This document shows, in pieces, positions 16,331 through 25,052 of a DNA stretch of 47,748 nucleotides. This stretch comes from a bacterium (GTDB taxonomy: Bacteria; Hydrothermota; UBA3073; JACQXS01): NCBI GenBank assembly GCA_030592575.1, contig JAUVIV010000006.1, positions 1-47,748 on the forward strand, written 5' to 3'. Every line of letters begins with the position of its first letter. Position 1 is the stretch's first letter. The translations under genes were made by a program, and so were the position numbers. The notes below the pieces were generated by a model that was not told the origin of the DNA, ran no database searches, and saw nothing but the letters and a program-made list of their open reading frames with translations.

Positions 16331-17596
16331 ATGAAAAATATTAGATTTAAATTCTCAAATTCCTTGCCCGTGTCTTCTGTCCCACAGAAACCTGTGGAAT
16401 CCGTAAGTTCTTCTTCAAATAATGCTATTAAATTCCCCGATGTTTCTAATAATAAAAAATTACAAACACAAATACGAATCAAAACGATTGGTGTTGGTGG
16501 TTGTGGTGGTAATGCTATCAATACTATGCTCAAAAATACAACTGATAAATCTGTTCTTCTTGTTCCCAACTTTATTGCTATCAATACTGATAGGCAAGCA
16601 CTTTCTATCTCTAATGCATCTACCAAAATCCAAATTGGTACGGCTCTTACTAAAGGTGTTGGTTCCGGTGGAATACCTAATGTAGGCAAAAAAGCACTTG
16701 AAGAAAATATTGATGATGTAAAAACTGTTATCAAAAATACGGATGTTCTTTTTATTACTTGTGGGATGGGGGGAGGTACTGGTACCGGCGCTTCTCCTTC
16801 TATTGCCAAAATTTCTAAACTATCAGGTGCTTTTACTATAGGAATTGTTACTTTGCCTTTTGATTGCGAAGGTGATAAACGTGCACTTCAGGCAACCGAA
16901 GGTATAGCTGAATTCAAAAAACATACAGATGCTCTTCTCATTCTTCCTAATCAAAAATTATTTTCTATGGTAGCACAAGAAACCCCTCTTGAAAATGCCT
17001 TTGAGCTTGTAAATCAAACAATAGCCCAGATAGTTCAAGGAATTTCCGAGATTATTCTTTTGCCAGAACTTCTTAATGTTGACTTTGCTGACGTTCGTTC
17101 TATTATGTCTCAAGAAGGGGATGCTTTTGTCGGAATCGGAACCTCTAAAGCCGATAATCAACTACCAAAACCTGAAAGCCAAAGTCTGTTCGTTGAAACC
17201 CGAGCCCTTCGATCTTTACAACAAGCAATCAACTCTCCTTTTCTTAATAAAAAATACTTGAGAGGTGCTATGGGTGCTCTTATTAATATTACGGCTGATC
17301 AATCCCTTACTCTCTTTGAAACAAAGGATGTTATTGCTACTGTTAGAGGAATGATTCATCCTGATGCAAATATCATTTTTGGTGTTCATATTGATAAAAG
17401 ATTAGAAGATGAAGTTAGAGTCACCTTAATTACTACGGGAATAAAACAACATTATAATAGAATGCATAAATATGCAGGACAAAATTTAAAAACCCCAACA
17501 TTCCAGAGAAACAATTCTAATTTTTTATCTTTAAAAGGGCAAAAAACCCCCAAGGTTTTTGTTTTTCCAACACGACAAAGTGAGCTTAAATCTTGA
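16331..17596 (+). CDS. ftsZ: FtsZ, tubulin-like cytokinetic GTPase
   Basis: FtsZ polymerises at midcell in a GTP-dependent way and recruits the division machinery. An N-terminal extension of about 50 polar residues precedes the core, which starts at IRIKTIGVGGCGGNAIN. The tubulin signature GGGTGTG is at 147-153, FDCEGDKRALQATEGIAEFKKHTDALLILPN follows, and the T7 loop that completes the catalytic site of the next subunit is NVDFADVRSIM (Asn249, Asp251, Asp254). The C-terminal domain continues to ITTGI. A variable linker and a basic end (TPKVFVFPTRQSELKS) could be the peptide that binds FtsA. The core is divergent, for example GASP instead of GAAP after the signature, but no key residue is lost. 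Confidence 0.95.
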   Translation: MKNIRFKFSNSLPVSSVPQKPVESVSSSSNNAIKFPDVSNNKKLQTQIRIKTIGVGGCGGNAINTMLKNTTDKSVLLVPNFIAINTDRQALSISNASTKIQIGTALTKGVGSGGIPNVGKKALEENIDDVKTVIKNTDVLFITCGMGGGTGTGASPSIAKISKLSGAFTIGIVTLPFDCEGDKRALQATEGIAEFKKHTDALLILPNQKLFSMVAQETPLENAFELVNQTIAQIVQGISEIILLPELLNVDFADVRSIMSQEGDAFVGIGTSKADNQLPKPESQSLFVETRALRSLQQAINSPFLNKKYLRGAMGALINITADQSLTLFETKDVIATVRGMIHPDANIIFGVHIDKRLEDEVRVTLITTGIKQHYNRMHKYAGQNLKTPTFQRNNSNFLSLKGQKTPKVFVFPTRQSELKS

Positions 17597-17645
17597 ATCA
17601 AAAAAGAGTATCTTGATGAAAAACAAAAAAAAACTAAAAAAATTC

Positions 17646-17673
17646 TTGACAGAGCAAAAATAACCTTTATTAA
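17646..17673 (+). promoter_or_regulatory. Promoter of the envelope locus
   Basis: TTGACA at 17646-17651 and TATTAA at 17668-17673 are separated by 16 bases. The ATG of the next gene is at 17683, so a transcript starting at the usual distance would begin within a few bases of the start codon and would lack a ribosome binding site. No Shine-Dalgarno-like sequence is seen before this ATG. Confidence 0.55.
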
Positions 17674-17682
17674 ATAAACACT

Positions 17683-18921
17683 ATGAAAAAAATAAAATAC
17701 TTAGTTTCGTTTTTTCTTTTAATTCCAGTTTTAAGTTTTTCACAAACAAGAGTAGAAGTAATACGAATTATTGGAGGTGTTCCTGTTGATATGGTAACAG
17801 CAGGTGGTAAAACTCAGATTCTTCCTGACGTGATGAATGCAGGTGATCCTGTAGTATTAGCTATAGGATTAGTTGATAATGCTGGGAATCCTGTTGCTTT
17901 GAACCATGATGTTGAAGTAAGTGTGGTGAATTCGGATGTAATTCCTTTCTTGGCGGAAGATGATCCTGATAATATTGGAGCTAAAAGAACCTTTCAATAT
18001 CCAAAAACGATTTCTCTTGTTGGTGGAGTAGGTACTTTTCAGCTTTATCCTTATAGAGCAACTAATCAAGATGATGACATCGTTCCGGATATTACCGAGT
18101 ATCAATTCGTGGTAAAAGATAAAACTGTTGATGATGTTGTATCGTGTACTTCTTTCCCGCTTGATTCTGTTATGCCGTTAACTTTTAGCAAACTATTATT
18201 AGTTCTTCCTGGAGAAACGCACTATCCTGGTAAAGTTAGCAATTATATTCCAGGTGAACCTCCTCGCGAGGGAATTGCATGGGATCTTACAGCTGACAAG
18301 TCTTATACATTTAAAGTTTATGGAATTGATAGTTACGGAAATGCTGTTATGGGTACAACAGACTTAGTTTGGCTTGAAAGGCATCAAGGTTTAATAGCAC
18401 CTCAAAGCCCACTTCCTACCGATCAGCGATTTCTTAATGAATTAGCGAAGGGTGTTCCTATTGCAAAAAGAACATTTGAAGTTATTTACGCGGGAACAGG
18501 GCGTGCGTCTTTGAAAGTGAATAGTGGTACGCTTACTCCTGGCTACTTTTCGTATGGTGTACGTGAGTTTAATGTTTTACCTGGTACGAGTCAAGATAAT
18601 CCAATAATGGTGATACCTAATCCTATTGGTAATGCATTAGATTCGTCTCCTTGTGCAGAAATAACAATACGGAAAGTTCCACTCGGAGGAGGGGAGATAA
18701 GGGCGAAAATATTCAACCAGTTTGGTGCGTTAGTGCGAGAATTCGAAAATAATGATATAGATGGCTTGTTCGATGCCTCTAAGCCAGTTTGGATAATAAA
18801 CTGGTGTGGTAAGAATGATAAAGGCCATAGAGTGGCAAATGGAGTTTATCATTTTTGCGTGGAAATAGTACAGGTTGAAAAAGCAGGTATATGGCGGACA
18901 AAAATAGGAGTAGCATGGTAA
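17683..18921 (+). CDS. Secreted protein with FlgD-like Ig domain, envelope locus
   Basis: The 412-residue product has a clear signal peptide (KKIKYLVSFFLLIPVLSFSQ, cleavage near residue 21). The middle is beta-rich, with Ig-like or invasin-like phrases such as DPVVLAIGLVDNAGNPVALNHDVEV and KSYTFKVYGIDSYGNAVMGT. The last 90 residues (PIMVIPNPIG... and WCGKNDKGHRVANGVYHFCVEI) resemble the FlgD Ig-like fold, which in FCB-type bacteria often ends secreted proteins next to PorV-like genes. I cannot name a function. It begins the envelope locus and shares its TAA with the ATG of the next gene (TAATG), so the two are probably made together. A structural or cell-surface role is an inference from context. 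Confidence 0.7.
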   Translation: MKKIKYLVSFFLLIPVLSFSQTRVEVIRIIGGVPVDMVTAGGKTQILPDVMNAGDPVVLAIGLVDNAGNPVALNHDVEVSVVNSDVIPFLAEDDPDNIGAKRTFQYPKTISLVGGVGTFQLYPYRATNQDDDIVPDITEYQFVVKDKTVDDVVSCTSFPLDSVMPLTFSKLLLVLPGETHYPGKVSNYIPGEPPREGIAWDLTADKSYTFKVYGIDSYGNAVMGTTDLVWLERHQGLIAPQSPLPTDQRFLNELAKGVPIAKRTFEVIYAGTGRASLKVNSGTLTPGYFSYGVREFNVLPGTSQDNPIMVIPNPIGNALDSSPCAEITIRKVPLGGGEIRAKIFNQFGALVREFENNDIDGLFDASKPVWIINWCGKNDKGHRVANGVYHFCVEIVQVEKAGIWRTKIGVAW

Positions 18922-20321
18922 TGAAAAACTTTAAAATCAGATATTATCAAATCTCAAAAGTGTTTTCGATGTTAGTATTTATTGGTGTTTGTAGCTTTCC
19001 TGTTTATGGAGCTGGAGATGCTGGTATGTATGGTGAGTTGTTTACTTACTGGGGTACGTCGGCAAGAGACCTTGGGATGGCGGGTGCTTTAACTGGACTT
19101 GCGGATGATGCCAGTGCTGGATATTTTAATCCTGCAGGACTTGTGCAATTAAATACTCAGAAGTTGACTTTTATGCATTCAATTGTTTTTGCTGGGAGTG
19201 GAACATCAGCTGAATTATTCACTTATGCGCGACCAGCTTCAGGGTCGTCGGGATTTGGAGCAACTTTTATGTATATTAATACTCCGGATATACCATTGGC
19301 AGATAATAAAGGAGTAAAAGGGGCGTATGATTATTTTGACAGAAAAATAGGCGGTCTTTTTACTTATTCTACTAAATTATTAGGCCCTGTATCTGCAGGA
19401 GTAAATGCTAAAATATTTTATCATCAATTACATCTCTATACTAAAATGGGGTTTGGGTTAGATATGGGACTCTTTTTCTTCCCATCTGAAGTGTTTTCAT
19501 TTGGGGTAAATGTTCAAAATGTTGTAAAACCATCGGTAACACTTATTGATGAAGCCTGTTCATTTCCAACCGTTCTGCGTACGGGTGCGTCAATTAGGCC
19601 CTATGGTGAAAAGATTGCGCTTACACTTGATATGATTTGGTCAGAATATAAGTCTCCAGGTTTTGGAGCTGGAGTAGAGTATAAACCTTTTCCTATGTTT
19701 CATTTAAGGGGGGGGGCTAATAAATCGTTTGCGGGAGTGGGGTTAGGATTGTGGAAGGATATGAAAAGATATGAAGCTCAATTGGATTATGCGTTTATGA
19801 TTCCTTTTGCTACAGGTGGTATGTTTGGTTTTGGGCATAATGTCTCTCTTTCTTTGATGTTTGGAGGATTCAGAGCAAAAGCTTCTTGTCCGTCAATTGC
19901 TTTCTCTCCTACTTCTGGAACGGAAGGTAAGAATATTGCTTGGCTTTATTTTGATGTTAAACCAAGATCTGATGTTAAAAAATGGCAGGTTTTGGTTAAA
20001 GACGAAGCAGGAACTGTTGTTAGAAAAATTGGAGCTTGGGGTGAACCTCCTTATAGAGTATCGTGGGATGGTAGAGATGATAATGCTATTTTGGTTCCTG
20101 ATGGAAGGTATTACTATGGTCTTAGGGTAATTGAGACAACCGGAAGAGTTTGGGAATATGAAGGATATTTCTCTGCACTGTATACAGTAGGTCCTAAAGG
20201 TACAATTATCGTAAAGCCTCAGGGAGAAACTCCTAAATATCTTCTTGAAGAGCGTAAACAACCTAAGAAAGTTCAGAAAAATGAAAAACGCAGAAAAAGT
20301 AGCAAAAGGAAGAAAAGATAA
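18921..20321 (+). CDS. PorV/PorQ-like outer-membrane barrel protein with FlgD-like Ig domain
   Basis: After a signal peptide (about residues 1-30, ending SFPVYG-A) comes the hallmark of PorV/PorQ-type and UPF0164 barrels: FTYWGTSARDLGMAGALTGLADDASAGYFNPAGLVQL. Roughly 270 residues of alternating beta strands follow, including FSFGVNVQNVVKPS and FHLRGGANKSFAGVGLGLW. From about residue 330 a FlgD-like Ig domain appears (WQVLVKDEAGTVVRKIGAWGEPPYRVSWDGRDD...PDGRYYYGLRV), then a very basic tail (KKVQKNEKRRKSSKRKKR). PorV is the shuttle of type IX secretion. The Ig domain makes this a variant, and its exact role is open. The preferred start at 18921 overlaps the previous stop; in-frame ATGs at 18891 and 18915 are alternatives. 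Confidence 0.75.
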   Translation: MKNFKIRYYQISKVFSMLVFIGVCSFPVYGAGDAGMYGELFTYWGTSARDLGMAGALTGLADDASAGYFNPAGLVQLNTQKLTFMHSIVFAGSGTSAELFTYARPASGSSGFGATFMYINTPDIPLADNKGVKGAYDYFDRKIGGLFTYSTKLLGPVSAGVNAKIFYHQLHLYTKMGFGLDMGLFFFPSEVFSFGVNVQNVVKPSVTLIDEACSFPTVLRTGASIRPYGEKIALTLDMIWSEYKSPGFGAGVEYKPFPMFHLRGGANKSFAGVGLGLWKDMKRYEAQLDYAFMIPFATGGMFGFGHNVSLSLMFGGFRAKASCPSIAFSPTSGTEGKNIAWLYFDVKPRSDVKKWQVLVKDEAGTVVRKIGAWGEPPYRVSWDGRDDNAILVPDGRYYYGLRVIETTGRVWEYEGYFSALYTVGPKGTIIVKPQGETPKYLLEERKQPKKVQKNEKRRKSSKRKKR

Positions 20322-22778
20322 ATGTGTACTTTTCTTGCATATTTCCTCGTTTTGGCTGTAGTTAAGTCTCCTACAGATAGTTTTCAAGTTATAGAAGCTT
20401 TGTTTGCTCGTGAGCAATATGAAGAAGCTATTTTGGGATATAAAGGGCTTATAAAATTTGAAGATACTGCTCCTGAAGCTCTTTATCGTATGGGTGAGTG
20501 TTATTATAATCTTGAACAACATGAAGAAGCTATTCTTGTATTTAATCATTTACGAGAAACATATATAGAATCCTATCTTTGTCCGGAAGCTATTTATTCT
20601 ATTGGGATTTGTTGGCTTGTTCTTGGAGATACCAAAAAAGCGAGTCAATTTTTGATAGATGAAATAGATGAATTTCCTGGGTATGTGGATGAAAAACGTA
20701 CTCTCTCTGGTAAGGGTATTGCTCTCTATGCTGAAGGAAAATATAAAGATGCTCTTATCCATTTAGAACGATTGCATACCAAAGAAGGATTGTATTATAG
20801 AGGGAAATGTTATGCAAAAATGGGTGATCCTTTGCGTGCCATCGGAATTTACAAACAATTAATAAGAAAATATCCAAAAACAAAAATTGCTGAATATTCT
20901 GCTTTTTCTATGGGAGATGCTTTATTTGAAAACAAGGATTATCCTGGTGCTGCAGAAAAATATCAGTCTTTTTTGAAAAAATATCCTTGGACAGAGCTTA
21001 AAGATTATGCAAGATATAAATTAGGTTGTTGCTATTTAGATCAGAAGCATTACGAGAAAGCTATCCAGCTTTTCTTATATGAAGTAAAAGCTCCTGATCC
21101 ATGGCTTTGTGCTCATTCCTGGTATCAATTAGGAATCTCAAGGATGAAACTTGATAGACTTGAAGATGCTATTAAAAGTTATCAACGTACAAAAGCTGAT
21201 TATCCTGATATGAGAGTAGCTGCTCTTTCTCATATAAAATATGGACAATCTTTTATTCAGCGAGGAGATACTACTGGAGCTCAATTATCATTTCAACAGG
21301 TATCTTCGGTTTATCCTACTGGAAACTTTGCGGGTCTTGGGGATTTCTTGACCGGAACTGCTTTCTATATTCAAGGAAGGTTTGTAGAGGCAATTGAATA
21401 TTACCAAAGAATTATAAGACTTCATCCAGCTTCAGAAGCTCTTCTTCCTGCGTATGCGATGATGCTTTATTGTTATTTGCAATTGGGAAGTTTTGAAGAT
21501 GGAGCATCAATTGGAAGTTCTCTTTATAAAATACTTAGACATGAAGATCCAAAAGAACCTTGGGTTGGTCGTGCTAAGCTATATTTAGGAGAGCTTTATT
21601 ATTATCTTGATAGATATCCAAAAGCAATAGATTTTTATGATGAAATTATAAAAGATTTCTTAATTCCTGAGGTAAAAGCGCCTGCCTTTATTGGAAAGGG
21701 ATGGTGTTTAATTGAACAAGATAAAACCAAAGAAGGACATGATATATTACATGATGCTTATGAGAGATGGTCTAGTACGGATACAAGTTGGGCTATAGCT
21801 TCTATTTATGGATGGGGAATTGCTTCGTTTAATGGTGGTGATTTTGAAGATGCGTATAATGCTTTCTTGTACGGAGTTGGAGAATTGTATCCAGAATCAG
21901 AAGTTGCAGGAAATGCTTATTATCATGGAGGAAAAGCTCTTTCTGCTATGAAAGATTATGGAAATGCTATTACTTATTGGCAGAAAGTATTAGATGATTA
22001 TCCTGCTTGTAAGCTTGCACCTAATGCGGCGTTTGACTTAGGTCGTACTTATTTTATGGCAGGAAAATATGAGGATGCAATTAGTTCTTATGAAATAATA
22101 CTTGAGGATTATCCTACATCTGATATTGTAAAAGAGACTCAATTTCAGATAGGCATGACTTACTATAGTGCACGTGAATATGAAGATGCTGTACGAGAAT
22201 TTCAGAAATTTGTTAAGGTATATCCTACAGATCCTTTGAAAGCAGAAGCTGTTAAACAAATCCAGACTGTACTTTATGTATGGGGACAGGAAGATGAAGA
22301 AGTTTTGGCAGAACTTATTGAAAAATATCCTGGTTCTGAATTTGCTGCCGAAGCTCAATGGCAAATTGCTGCAGGAATATATAACGAAGGGGAATACGAA
22401 AATGCTATTAAAGAATTTCAAAAGCTTATAGTTAATTTCCCTGAATCAGATAAAATAGCACAAGCTCAATACTTTATAATTTCAGGTTATGGAGTATTAG
22501 AGAAATTTGACAAAAGAATAGAGGAATGTAAAAGGTTTTTAAATTATTTTCCTAATGATGCTAAAGTTCCAGATGTCTATTTTCAACTGGGAGCTACTTA
22601 TTTTAACCTTGGCCGGTATGTAGATGCCATATCTGCATTCCAAGTAATAATTGATAAGTATAAAGATTTTGAAAAATATAAGCGAGCAGGTTATTATCTC
22701 GGTATTTCTTATAAAAATCTTGGTGAAAAAGACAAGTCGGAAAGGTTGATGGAAAAATTTGGAGAAGAAAGTAAGTAG
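20322..22778 (+). CDS. Large TPR-repeat envelope protein
   Basis: These 818 residues consist almost entirely of tetratricopeptide repeats of 34-37 residues, at least fifteen by eye (for example ALYRMGECYYNLEQHEEAILVF and AAFDLGRTYFMAGKYEDAI), in the BamD/YbgF style where each unit ends with a turn like DYP-S. A short hydrophobic start (MCTFLAYFLVLAVV) could be a signal peptide, although it has no basic residue. TPR proteins of this kind scaffold outer-membrane assembly or Tol-Pal complexes. It starts immediately after the stop of the PorV-like gene and is followed by a promoter and the ExbB/ExbD/TonB genes, which supports a role in an energised envelope machine. Confidence 0.8.
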   Translation: MCTFLAYFLVLAVVKSPTDSFQVIEALFAREQYEEAILGYKGLIKFEDTAPEALYRMGECYYNLEQHEEAILVFNHLRETYIESYLCPEAIYSIGICWLVLGDTKKASQFLIDEIDEFPGYVDEKRTLSGKGIALYAEGKYKDALIHLERLHTKEGLYYRGKCYAKMGDPLRAIGIYKQLIRKYPKTKIAEYSAFSMGDALFENKDYPGAAEKYQSFLKKYPWTELKDYARYKLGCCYLDQKHYEKAIQLFLYEVKAPDPWLCAHSWYQLGISRMKLDRLEDAIKSYQRTKADYPDMRVAALSHIKYGQSFIQRGDTTGAQLSFQQVSSVYPTGNFAGLGDFLTGTAFYIQGRFVEAIEYYQRIIRLHPASEALLPAYAMMLYCYLQLGSFEDGASIGSSLYKILRHEDPKEPWVGRAKLYLGELYYYLDRYPKAIDFYDEIIKDFLIPEVKAPAFIGKGWCLIEQDKTKEGHDILHDAYERWSSTDTSWAIASIYGWGIASFNGGDFEDAYNAFLYGVGELYPESEVAGNAYYHGGKALSAMKDYGNAITYWQKVLDDYPACKLAPNAAFDLGRTYFMAGKYEDAISSYEIILEDYPTSDIVKETQFQIGMTYYSAREYEDAVREFQKFVKVYPTDPLKAEAVKQIQTVLYVWGQEDEEVLAELIEKYPGSEFAAEAQWQIAAGIYNEGEYENAIKEFQKLIVNFPESDKIAQAQYFIISGYGVLEKFDKRIEECKRFLNYFPNDAKVPDVYFQLGATYFNLGRYVDAISAFQVIIDKYKDFEKYKRAGYYLGISYKNLGEKDKSERLMEKFGEESK

Positions 22779-22804
22779 TGAAGAAACAAAACCCTAATTT
22801 TTTC

Positions 22805-22832
22805 TTGACAAGTCTTAAGTTTTTCTTATTAT
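22805..22832 (+). promoter_or_regulatory. Promoter of the exbB-exbD-tonB genes
   Basis: TTGACA at 22805-22810 and TATTAT at 22827-22832 (five of six) are spaced by 16 bases. It lies in the 100-base gap before exbB, followed by an AAGGAGGGAG ribosome binding site at about 22867-22876. The same TCTTGACA start and 16-base spacing are seen at 17646, and the mraZ promoter at 2918 also has TCTTGACA. Confidence 0.7.
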
Positions 22833-22878
22833 AAAAAAGGTGATTTTAGAAGAAAAGTTATTTTAAAAGGAGGGAGTT

Positions 22879-23556
22879 ATGATAATTGGTATTCCTTTGT
22901 GGAAGCTTGTAATTAATCCGTTTATTTTTATTATTGAAATTGTGTTTGGAGTGTGTATTATTGTTATAATTGAAAGATGGAAAAGTTTAAATAAAATAAA
23001 ATTTGATACCGGAAAATTCACACAAGATATAAAAAACTCTCTTAAGAGAGGAGGAACTAAAAGAGCTATAGAAATATGTGAGTCTGAGAATCATCCTCTT
23101 GCTAAAGTGCTTGTAGAAGGACTTAAAAGTGCTTTTCTCGGGAGAGAAGATGTATATGATGCTCTTGAAGAAGCTCTTATGAGAGAACGAGGAATAATTG
23201 AAAAAAGAGTTGGGATACTTACTGTAATTGCGTTTATCGCTCCTCTTCTTGGGCTATTCGGAACAGTTGTTGGAATTATTCAAGCGTTTAGTTCTATGGC
23301 TACTGCTGGAGGAGCTGATCCAACAGCAATGTTGTCGGGAATTGCCGTTGCTCTTCTTACTACTGCATTTGGAATTATTGTTGCTGTTCCAGCTGCTATT
23401 ACTTATGGAATGTTTTCTGGAAAGGTAGATGCAATTGTAGCAGAAGTTGAAATTGGTTCAAAGAGTCTTGTTGTTGCGTTATCAGAACATGTTTGGCAAT
23501 CAAAAAGCACAACTACGAAAAGTACAAAAACAAAAAGTAAAAAATCTGCAGCATAA
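22879..23556 (+). CDS. exbB: ExbB/TolQ/MotA-family proton channel subunit
   Basis: This inner-membrane subunit forms the pentameric ring around the ExbD helices and passes proton-motive force to TonB or Tol partners. Three membrane segments are visible: about 10-30, then the conserved pair VGILTVIAFIAPLLGLFGTVVGIIQAF and GIAVALLTTAFGIIVAVPAAITYGMF. They are joined by the family stretch GGADPTAMLSG. The cytoplasmic domain contains RAIEICESENHPLAKVLVEGL. The tail is rich in Lys, Ser and Thr (KSTTTKSTKTKSKKSAA). It is followed after 12 bases by a second, related subunit fused to ExbD. Whether the ring is a homo- or heteromer of the two cannot be told. Confidence 0.9.
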   Translation: MIIGIPLWKLVINPFIFIIEIVFGVCIIVIIERWKSLNKIKFDTGKFTQDIKNSLKRGGTKRAIEICESENHPLAKVLVEGLKSAFLGREDVYDALEEALMRERGIIEKRVGILTVIAFIAPLLGLFGTVVGIIQAFSSMATAGGADPTAMLSGIAVALLTTAFGIIVAVPAAITYGMFSGKVDAIVAEVEIGSKSLVVALSEHVWQSKSTTTKSTKTKSKKSAA

Positions 23557-23568
23557 AAAAATAAAATT

Positions 23569-24660
23569 ATGATAGCTGGTGTTCCTATTTTAGAATTGAT
23601 ATTTAGTCCTTGGATTCTTGTGCTCATAGCTGTTTCGATTGTTTCTCTGGGTACTATGCTTGACAGAGTTCTATATTTCAGAGAACTTAAATTAGATACT
23701 ATAGTATTTCTTCGACAGTTGAAGGAACTTGTTAAGGGGAAGCAGCTTGAAAAAGCTAAAGAATTATGTGAGTCAATTAATCATCCTATTTCTCGGCTTG
23801 CAAAAGATGTAATTGATTCGGCTAATCTTCCAAGGGCTCAAATTATTGCAACAGTTGAAAGATCAAGGATAAGAGAAGAACAGATAGTTTCATCTCATAC
23901 GGGAATTCTTACTGTAATTGCTTTTATTGGTCCTTTGCTTGGACTTTTAGGGACGGTTGTAGGTATTGTGCAAGCATTTGCATCTCTTGCTGAAGCAGGA
24001 GGAGGAAGTCCTACTGCGATGATGAGCGGTATAGCGGTAGCTTTAGTAACTACTGCATGTGGTATTGCTGTTGCTGTGCCTGCTGCTATTGCTTATGGAT
24101 TATTTTCCGGAAAAGTGGATGCGTTAGATAGACAGATGGGGATGGTTGGTTTGTCCATAATTAGGGTACTCTCTGAAAAAAAATTAATAGATATATCCGT
24201 AATTCAGAAAATAAGAAGAAAAACAGAAGAACGGGTAGCGGCAAACCCTTCGGAAAATTCGGAAGCACTTACTCCCGGGATAAATATGGCGTTACTTCTT
24301 ATTTGTTTCTTTATGCTTTTTGTTCCTAATATGTATCAATCAAACTTTACAGTCTCTACTCCTGCTCTTTCAAAATCTAAGCAAAAGCAAAAAGAAAAGA
24401 AAGAAAAGACAGAGCTTAAGCTTAATATTTTTATGGCAGCAGATGGCTCTGTTTTTATAAATAATCAGCTTATGCCTCCTGATACTGCTGTGCAAAATGA
24501 ACTTATGCGGCAACTTTTATTGAGAAGTTTGAAACGACTTTGTATTATATCAGGAGATGAAAATCTTTATCATTATCAGGTAGTTGATTTGATGGATCGT
24601 GCAACTACTTGTGGGGCTGAAAAGGTCTGTTTGCTTAAGCGTAGAAGGAGAAAGGGATGA
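23569..24660 (+). CDS. ExbB-ExbD fusion protein with Asp-to-Asn change in the ExbD helix
   Basis: Residues 1-210 are a second ExbB/TolQ protein (TGILTVIAFIGPLLGLLGTVVGIVQAF and GIAVALVTTACGIAVAVPAAIAYGLF), similar to the gene upstream. After a short cytoplasmic linker, residue 235 on reads TPGINMALLLICFFMLF, which aligns with the ExbD helix TP-ID-(V)...LL-FM. The remainder has a Lys-rich linker and an ExbD periplasmic domain (LNIFMAADGSVFINNQ, CIISGDENLYHYQVVDLMDRATTCGAEKVCLL). The proton-carrying Asp of ExbD is Asn239 here. The topology works: ExbB ends in the cytoplasm and ExbD starts there. The stop overlaps the free exbD by 4 bases (ATGA). The frame is open throughout, so this is a real fusion. 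Confidence 0.85.
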   Translation: MIAGVPILELIFSPWILVLIAVSIVSLGTMLDRVLYFRELKLDTIVFLRQLKELVKGKQLEKAKELCESINHPISRLAKDVIDSANLPRAQIIATVERSRIREEQIVSSHTGILTVIAFIGPLLGLLGTVVGIVQAFASLAEAGGGSPTAMMSGIAVALVTTACGIAVAVPAAIAYGLFSGKVDALDRQMGMVGLSIIRVLSEKKLIDISVIQKIRRKTEERVAANPSENSEALTPGINMALLLICFFMLFVPNMYQSNFTVSTPALSKSKQKQKEKKEKTELKLNIFMAADGSVFINNQLMPPDTAVQNELMRQLLLRSLKRLCIISGDENLYHYQVVDLMDRATTCGAEKVCLLKRRRRKG

Positions 24661-25052
24661 AAGCACATAAAGCTACTATGAATGTATCACCGCTTTGCGA
24701 TGTATGTTTTACCGTTCTTGTAACTTTAATGGTTACTGTGCCGATAATGGCGGTTTCTGGAAAAATTAAAGTAGAGCTTCCGGCAGCTAATACAGTAGAA
24801 ATGAGAGATGAAGGAGCTCTAAATGTTAGTGTAAAGCCAGAAGGTGACTCCTTGCTTATTGCTGTTGGTGAGAAAGATGCTCCTTTTGAGGAAGCTCTTG
24901 AAATTTTTGCGGAAGAAATAAAGAATGACCCAAGTAGAATGATTCTTCTAAGAGCAGATAAAATGGTTCTTCATGGAATAGTTCTTGATTTATTAAGATT
25001 TGCAAAGCTTAAAGGTGCCGAGAGAATAGCTATTGCTACGGTAGGAAAATAA
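24657..25052 (+). CDS. exbD: ExbD/TolR-family subunit with the canonical Asp
   Basis: This 131-residue bitopic protein has a short cytoplasmic start, one transmembrane helix at about 10-32 (VSPLCDVCFTVLVTLMVTVP) and a periplasmic domain (ALNVSVKPEGDSLLIAVGE... SRMILLRADKMVLHGIVLDLLRFAKLKGAERIAIATV). Asp15 in SPLCDV is at the position of the protonatable Asp of ExbD and TolR. It therefore complements the Asn-bearing ExbD segment of the gene upstream. The gene overlaps the fusion gene by 4 bases and tonB by one base (TAATG), implying tightly coupled synthesis in fixed ratio. Confidence 0.9.
   Translation: MKAHKATMNVSPLCDVCFTVLVTLMVTVPIMAVSGKIKVELPAANTVEMRDEGALNVSVKPEGDSLLIAVGEKDAPFEEALEIFAEEIKNDPSRMILLRADKMVLHGIVLDLLRFAKLKGAERIAIATVGK

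Noticed and set aside
15708-16809. Long open frames on the minus strand opposite ftsA and ftsZ (139 and 171 codons)
   Set aside because: They are exact shadows of well-conserved genes, have no recognisable motif and no ribosome binding site.
19893-20549. Minus-strand open frame of 218 codons across the PorV-like/TPR gene junction
   Set aside because: Composition is that of an antisense shadow (Phe, Ser and Asn rich); both + strand genes are clearly coding.
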